Of a stretch of 9,576 bases of DNA, positions 7,549 through 9,576 are shown piece by piece. The position numbers were made by a program, and so were the translations under genes. The stretch comes from Rhodocyclaceae bacterium (GTDB taxonomy: Bacteria; Pseudomonadota; Gammaproteobacteria; Burkholderiales; Rhodocyclaceae). The notes beneath the pieces were generated by a model. It had not been told where the DNA came from, searched no databases, and was given only the letters and a program-made list of their open reading frames with translations. Within the stretch, counting starts at the first letter, position 1. Each line of letters begins with the position of its first letter. The DNA lies in assembly GCA_025361105.1 (NCBI GenBank), contig JANYAW010000335.1:1-9576 (forward strand), given 5' to 3'.

Positions 7549-7956
7549 ATGCTGATTCTCGACAGCAACACCATCAGCTACTATTTCCGTGGCGACCCGC
7601 AAGTCGTGCTGCGCCTGCAAGCGCTTTCTCCCGCCGATCTGGGCGTGCCTGCCATTGTCGAATATGAGCTGCGCTACGGGTTGCTGCGATTGTCGCAGGA
7701 TGCGGCAACGCCTCGTCTGGTGGCGTTGGCACAGTTGCTGCGACCCATGCAGCTTTTGCCGTTTGACAGCGAATGTGCAGCCCAAGCCGCCCGCATTCGC
7801 GTTGAGCTTGAGGCCGCAGGCTCGCCCATTGGCCCGCACGATACCTTGATAGCCGCGACGGCATTGCGCCATCAGGCCACGCTGGTGACACGCAATGTGC
7901 GCGAATTTTCCCGTGTTCAGGGTTTGCAATGGCTGAATTGGCACGAAGCAAATTGA
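7549..7956 (+). CDS. vapC: VapC-type toxin, PIN-domain ribonuclease
   Basis: This encodes a 135-residue PIN-domain endoribonuclease, the toxin of the vapBC pair. Metal-binding acidic residues are in place: Asp5 in MLILDSNTIS, Glu40 in EYELRYG, and Asp98 in GPHDTLIAATA. TLVTRNVREFSRVQGL near the C-terminus matches the usual VapC ending, with Asn116 at the fourth site. VapC proteins cleave specific tRNAs or rRNA and stop translation; the target here is not predictable. Length is normal and nothing is broken. There is no clear ribosome-binding site in the 9-nt gap, suggesting translational coupling to vapB. The reading frame after its stop runs straight into the antitoxin remnant at 7972-8043. 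Confidence 0.92.
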   Translation: MLILDSNTISYYFRGDPQVVLRLQALSPADLGVPAIVEYELRYGLLRLSQDAATPRLVALAQLLRPMQLLPFDSECAAQAARIRVELEAAGSPIGPHDTLIAATALRHQATLVTRNVREFSRVQGLQWLNWHEAN

Positions 7957-7971
7957 GCGCCGGGGTGCAGA

Positions 7972-8043
7972 GCCAATGCGCGTGATGTGCCGAAACAGTC
8001 GCTGATCAAAGTTTGGCTGAACGAAAAGCTGCAAAGCAACTAA
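7972..8043 (+). pseudogene. 3' remnant of a CopG/BrnA-like antitoxin gene
   Basis: Codons after the vapC stop, in the same frame, encode a 23-residue peptide ending at TAA (8041-8043). Its core, RDVPKQSLIKVWLNEKL, matches my recollection of the C-terminal helix of CopG/BrnA-type (COG5304-like) antitoxins, whose usual text is close to ARDVPYQSLIKVWL-x-EKL. There is no start codon or N-terminal part, so the gene has lost everything upstream, presumably when vapBC was inserted or by deletion. It ends one base before the left inverted repeat of the higBA unit begins. The peptide is read directly; the family call rests on motif memory. Confidence 0.6.
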
Positions 8044-8044
8044 G

Positions 8045-8086
8045 TATGTGAGTGATTGTTGTCAGTTGGTGCTGGCCACACGCCGT
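8045..8086 (+). repeat. Left inverted repeat bracketing higBA
   Basis: Bases 8061-8086 match the reverse complement of 8836-8861 at 24 of 26 positions, starting with GTCAGTTGGTGCTG and ending with ACACGCCGT. Weaker gapped similarity continues outward on both sides (TATGT, GAGT, GAT), giving an arm of about 42 bp. The arm starts just after the antitoxin remnant. A match this long in a window of this size is not expected by chance. Confidence 0.8.
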
Positions 8087-8160
8087 CCCTTCAAAACGCT
8101 CGCAATCAAATCGAAGAGCATTTACTTCAGCAGCGACCTCGTTGATTGGATTAGGCTTGC

Positions 8161-8460
8161 TCAGGTCACCAACAGTTCGCAGCGAGAAATACGCGAGAGG
8201 ATCTCACCCATCGCATCACGTGCAATCGCGGTGTCGTAGTTGGCTTGACCGCGAAGCCACCATCCATCGCTCAGGCCAAAGTAGCGGCACAGGCGCAGGT
8301 CGGTGTCGGCGGTGATCGAACGCTTGCCGGCCACGATATCCCCGATTCTTTGAGGAGGCACACCAATGTCCTTGGCTAGCCGGTATTTGCTCAAGCCAAG
8401 CGGTTTTAAAAACTCTTCATCGAGCATTTCGCCAGGCGAAACAGGGGCAACTTTACGCAT
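8161..8460 (-). CDS. higA: HigA-type antitoxin, XRE helix-turn-helix
   Basis: This encodes a 99-residue antitoxin of the HigA family. The N-terminal PVSPGEMLDEEFLKPLGLS is the standard opening; the helix-turn-helix follows (about residues 25-65) with LAKDIGVPPQRIGDIVAGKRSITADTDLR split over recognition and support helices, then YFGLSDGWWLRGQANYD, also a family hallmark. The ATG at 8460 has AAGGAG (8473-8468) 7 nt upstream, so it is preferred over a TTG at 8466. The ribosome-binding site overlaps the end of the toxin gene, 12 nt away, so translation may be coupled. HigA neutralises HigB and represses the shared promoter; the 31-bp palindrome upstream of the toxin gene is the likely target. Confidence 0.93.
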   Translation of the reverse strand: MRKVAPVSPGEMLDEEFLKPLGLSKYRLAKDIGVPPQRIGDIVAGKRSITADTDLRLCRYFGLSDGWWLRGQANYDTAIARDAMGEILSRISRCELLVT

Positions 8461-8472
8461 AATCAATCTCCT

Positions 8473-8754
8473 TCAGTGGTAATCCACGATCTCAACATTC
8501 ATCGGTCCTTCAACTGTCCAAACGAAGCACACCCGCCACTGATCGTTGACGCGAATGCTGTGTTGCCCTTTGCGATTCCCCTTCAACGCCTCCAACTGAT
8601 TGCCCGGTGGCACGCGCAAGTCTTCCAATACCATCGCCCAGTCAAGCTGCTCAAGTTTTCGCAAGGCAGGCCGTTCAACATTCACCCAGCGGCGAACTCT
8701 CTGCCCGACAAATAGCGCCTGAGTATCCTTGCAGCGGAAGCTTTTGATTGGCAT
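8473..8754 (-). CDS. higB: HigB-type toxin, RelE-like ribosome-dependent mRNA nuclease
   Basis: This encodes a 93-residue toxin of the HigB/GraT branch of the RelE superfamily. It opens with MPIKSFRCKDTQALF, has RPALRKLEQLD and LEALKGNRKGQHSIRVN in the middle, and closes with QWRVCFVW and IVDYH, all typical. HigB toxins cut mRNA on the ribosome. The gene order is toxin first, antitoxin second, normal for higBA. The ATG at 8754 fits the conserved N-terminus, but no Shine-Dalgarno sequence precedes it. The promoter places the transcription start at or within a base or two of this ATG, so the message may be leaderless. The protein is full length with no broken motif. Confidence 0.93.
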   Translation of the reverse strand: MPIKSFRCKDTQALFVGQRVRRWVNVERPALRKLEQLDWAMVLEDLRVPPGNQLEALKGNRKGQHSIRVNDQWRVCFVWTVEGPMNVEIVDYH

Positions 8755-8760
8755 TGAGAA

Positions 8761-8789
8761 ATAGTAACGCTAGACATGAATAACGTCAA
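8761..8789 (-). promoter_or_regulatory. Sigma70 promoter of higBA
   Basis: Reading the minus strand, the -35 hexamer is TTGACG (8789-8784, 5 of 6), the spacer is exactly 17 nt, and the -10 is TACTAT (8766-8761, 4 of 6). Only six bases separate the -10 from the higB ATG, so transcription should begin at about the A of the start codon. Confidence 0.75.
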
Positions 8790-8795
8790 GCGTTA
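8765..8795. promoter_or_regulatory. Operator palindrome of higBA
   Basis: This is a 31-bp imperfect palindrome centred on 8780. The outer arms are perfect, TAACGCT (8765-8771) and AGCGTTA (8789-8795); inner GAC/GTC triplets (8773-8775, 8785-8787) add to it, for 12 of 15 matching pairs. The arms overlap the -10 and the edge of the -35, which fits repression by HigA or the HigBA complex. Confidence 0.75.
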
Positions 8796-8835
8796 ATAGC
8801 TGTATCTGTTGAGAGAAATGGTGGGTTCTACGCTT

Positions 8836-8880
8836 ACGGCGTGTTGACAGCACCAACTGACGAGCGATCTACTCCACATA
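8836..8880 (-). repeat. Right inverted repeat bracketing higBA
   Basis: This is the partner of the repeat at 8045-8086, in opposite orientation: 24 of 26 identical in the core (8836-8861) and gapped similarity out to 8880. Its outer end touches the right copy of the direct repeat. The two core mismatches change the inner bases so that this copy carries TTGACA where the left arm reads TGGCCA on the equivalent strand. Confidence 0.8.
8844..8873 (+). promoter_or_regulatory. Weak candidate promoter toward the right-end gene
   Basis: A perfect -35 hexamer TTGACA (8844-8849) lies inside the right inverted repeat, followed 18 nt later by TCTACT (8868-8873, 4 of 6 of the -10 consensus). It points toward the ORF at 8951. 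The -10 is poor, so this is only a candidate. Confidence 0.25.
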
Positions 8881-8911
8881 ACGTCAAATGTCGTAATGCA
8901 AGACCTGACCC
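8879..8911 (+). repeat. Right copy of the direct repeat flanking the TA cluster
   Basis: This copy matches 7117-7148 in the same orientation, with TAACG, ATGTCGT, TGC and GACCTGA shared. It overlaps the outer end of the right inverted repeat by two bases. The two copies are about 1.76 kb apart and enclose vapBC, the antitoxin remnant and higBA. Confidence 0.5.
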
Positions 8912-8950
8912 CGTGCTTTTCGAGTGCCCAGCCCGAAAAATGACTTCATC

Positions 8951-9576
8951 ATGATCAGCAAATCATCTGGCGTAACTGATACCGAGCGCTTGCTCGCCCT
9001 GTTCTGCGAGCACTCTTTCCTCAAACTGTGGAGCTATCCGAATCCTTATAAAGATGACGGTCACGAACTGTGTGACCTACTGGCCGTCTTCGGTGATTAC
9101 ATATTCATATTCTTCGACCGTGAGAAGCAGCTTCCGGAAGTGCCCAACAAAGCCCCGTCGATCCTCTGGGACAGGTGGAAGCGCAATGTCGTAGACCGCC
9201 AGGTCAAGACCGCGCACGGCACCGAGCGGTATCTCCGAAGTGGGCGGCCCGTCTTCCTCGATGCCAAGGGCACTACACCGTTCCCCATCCCCATTGAATT
9301 CGCGAATGCGGTTATTCACAAGATCATAGTTGCCCACGGCGCGAAGGAGGCCTGCGAACAGGCTTCAGAACAGAACGTTTATGGAAGCCTGGCGATTACG
9401 TATTGCGAGAGTGACGGCAATCCAACGCACCCCTTCCACATTGAGATCGACAAGCGCAACCCCGTTCATATCTTTGACAGCTACAACTTGTCAATCGTTT
9501 TGGGCGAACTGGACACGGTCAGTGATCTCACCGACTATCTCGACGAGAAGCTGCGAGCCATCGCCAGGTTTGATTC
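8951..9576 (+). CDS. Unrecognised protein, 3' partial (possible nuclease-like fold)
   Basis: The frame starts at ATG 8951 and stays open for 208 codons to the right edge, so the gene is cut off there. The protein is soluble-looking, with no signal peptide or membrane segment. I do not recognise it as a named family. Visible landmarks are LWSYPNPYKDDGHELCDLL (residues 26-44), a following hydrophobic strand DYIFIFFDREK (49-59), and WDRWKR (73-78). An acidic pair (E39, D42), then a beta strand with D56 and K59, is loosely reminiscent of restriction-like PD-(D/E)xK or NERD-type nucleases, but this is inference from a pattern only. The start lacks a good ribosome-binding site; an in-frame GTG at 8924 is an alternative. 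The frame cannot extend left of the TGA at 8906-8908. Its position beside a TA cluster would suit an accessory or defence gene. Confidence 0.65.
   Translation, partial: MISKSSGVTDTERLLALFCEHSFLKLWSYPNPYKDDGHELCDLLAVFGDYIFIFFDREKQLPEVPNKAPSILWDRWKRNVVDRQVKTAHGTERYLRSGRPVFLDAKGTTPFPIPIEFANAVIHKIIVAHGAKEACEQASEQNVYGSLAITYCESDGNPTHPFHIEIDKRNPVHIFDSYNLSIVLGELDTVSDLTDYLDEKLRAIARFD

Noticed and set aside
8045..8911. Integron cassette with attC sites around higBA
   Set aside because: I found no core sites of the GTTRRRY / RYYYAAC type in the repeats, and no integrase gene is visible.
9077..9337. Minus-strand 86-codon frame opposite the right-end ORF
   Set aside because: The plus-strand frame is open for over 600 bases with better protein character; the minus frame looks like its shadow.

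Overview
The window looks like chromosomal DNA of a Gram-negative proteobacterium, probably a beta- or gammaproteobacterium. The reasons are an outer-membrane DUF1302 protein with a Sec signal and a C-terminal Phe, a YcaO protein closely resembling the E. coli type, a YdcH/DUF465 protein, sigma70-type promoters and moderate GC. The genus cannot be fixed from this sequence alone.

Left part (1-7092), ordinary chromosomal genes: the 3' part of a large redox fusion (diheme cytochrome b helix, [2Fe-2S] ferredoxin, FAD/NAD(P)H reductase), then a small YdcH-like protein, then a convergent DUF1302 outer-membrane gene on the minus strand. Divergent from that gene is a two-gene plus-strand unit: an NAD(P)-dependent epimerase/reductase followed 21 nt later by an OsmC-YcaO fusion protein.

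Right part (7093-9576), accessory region: a dense toxin-antitoxin cluster. It holds a vapBC operon with a promoter buried in a 22-bp operator palindrome, a 24-codon remnant of a CopG/BrnA-like antitoxin that gene callers would miss, and a minus-strand higBA operon whose TTGACG-17-TACTAT promoter lies in a 31-bp palindrome and appears to give a leaderless toxin message. The higBA unit is bracketed by inverted repeats (24/26 identical in the core, longer with small gaps). The whole cluster is bracketed by a diverged direct repeat (about 26 identities in 33 columns). A possible toxin N-terminus remnant lies beside the left repeat. This pattern of intact modules, broken modules and short repeats suggests a spot where TA modules have repeatedly been inserted and lost.

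The window ends in an unrecognised, well-formed ORF (8951 onward) that runs off the right edge. Its N-terminal half has a weak nuclease-like pattern of acidic residues. I found no rRNA, tRNA, CRISPR array or complete transposase gene. The most unusual structures are the inverted-repeat-bounded higBA unit and the truncated antitoxin abutting it.
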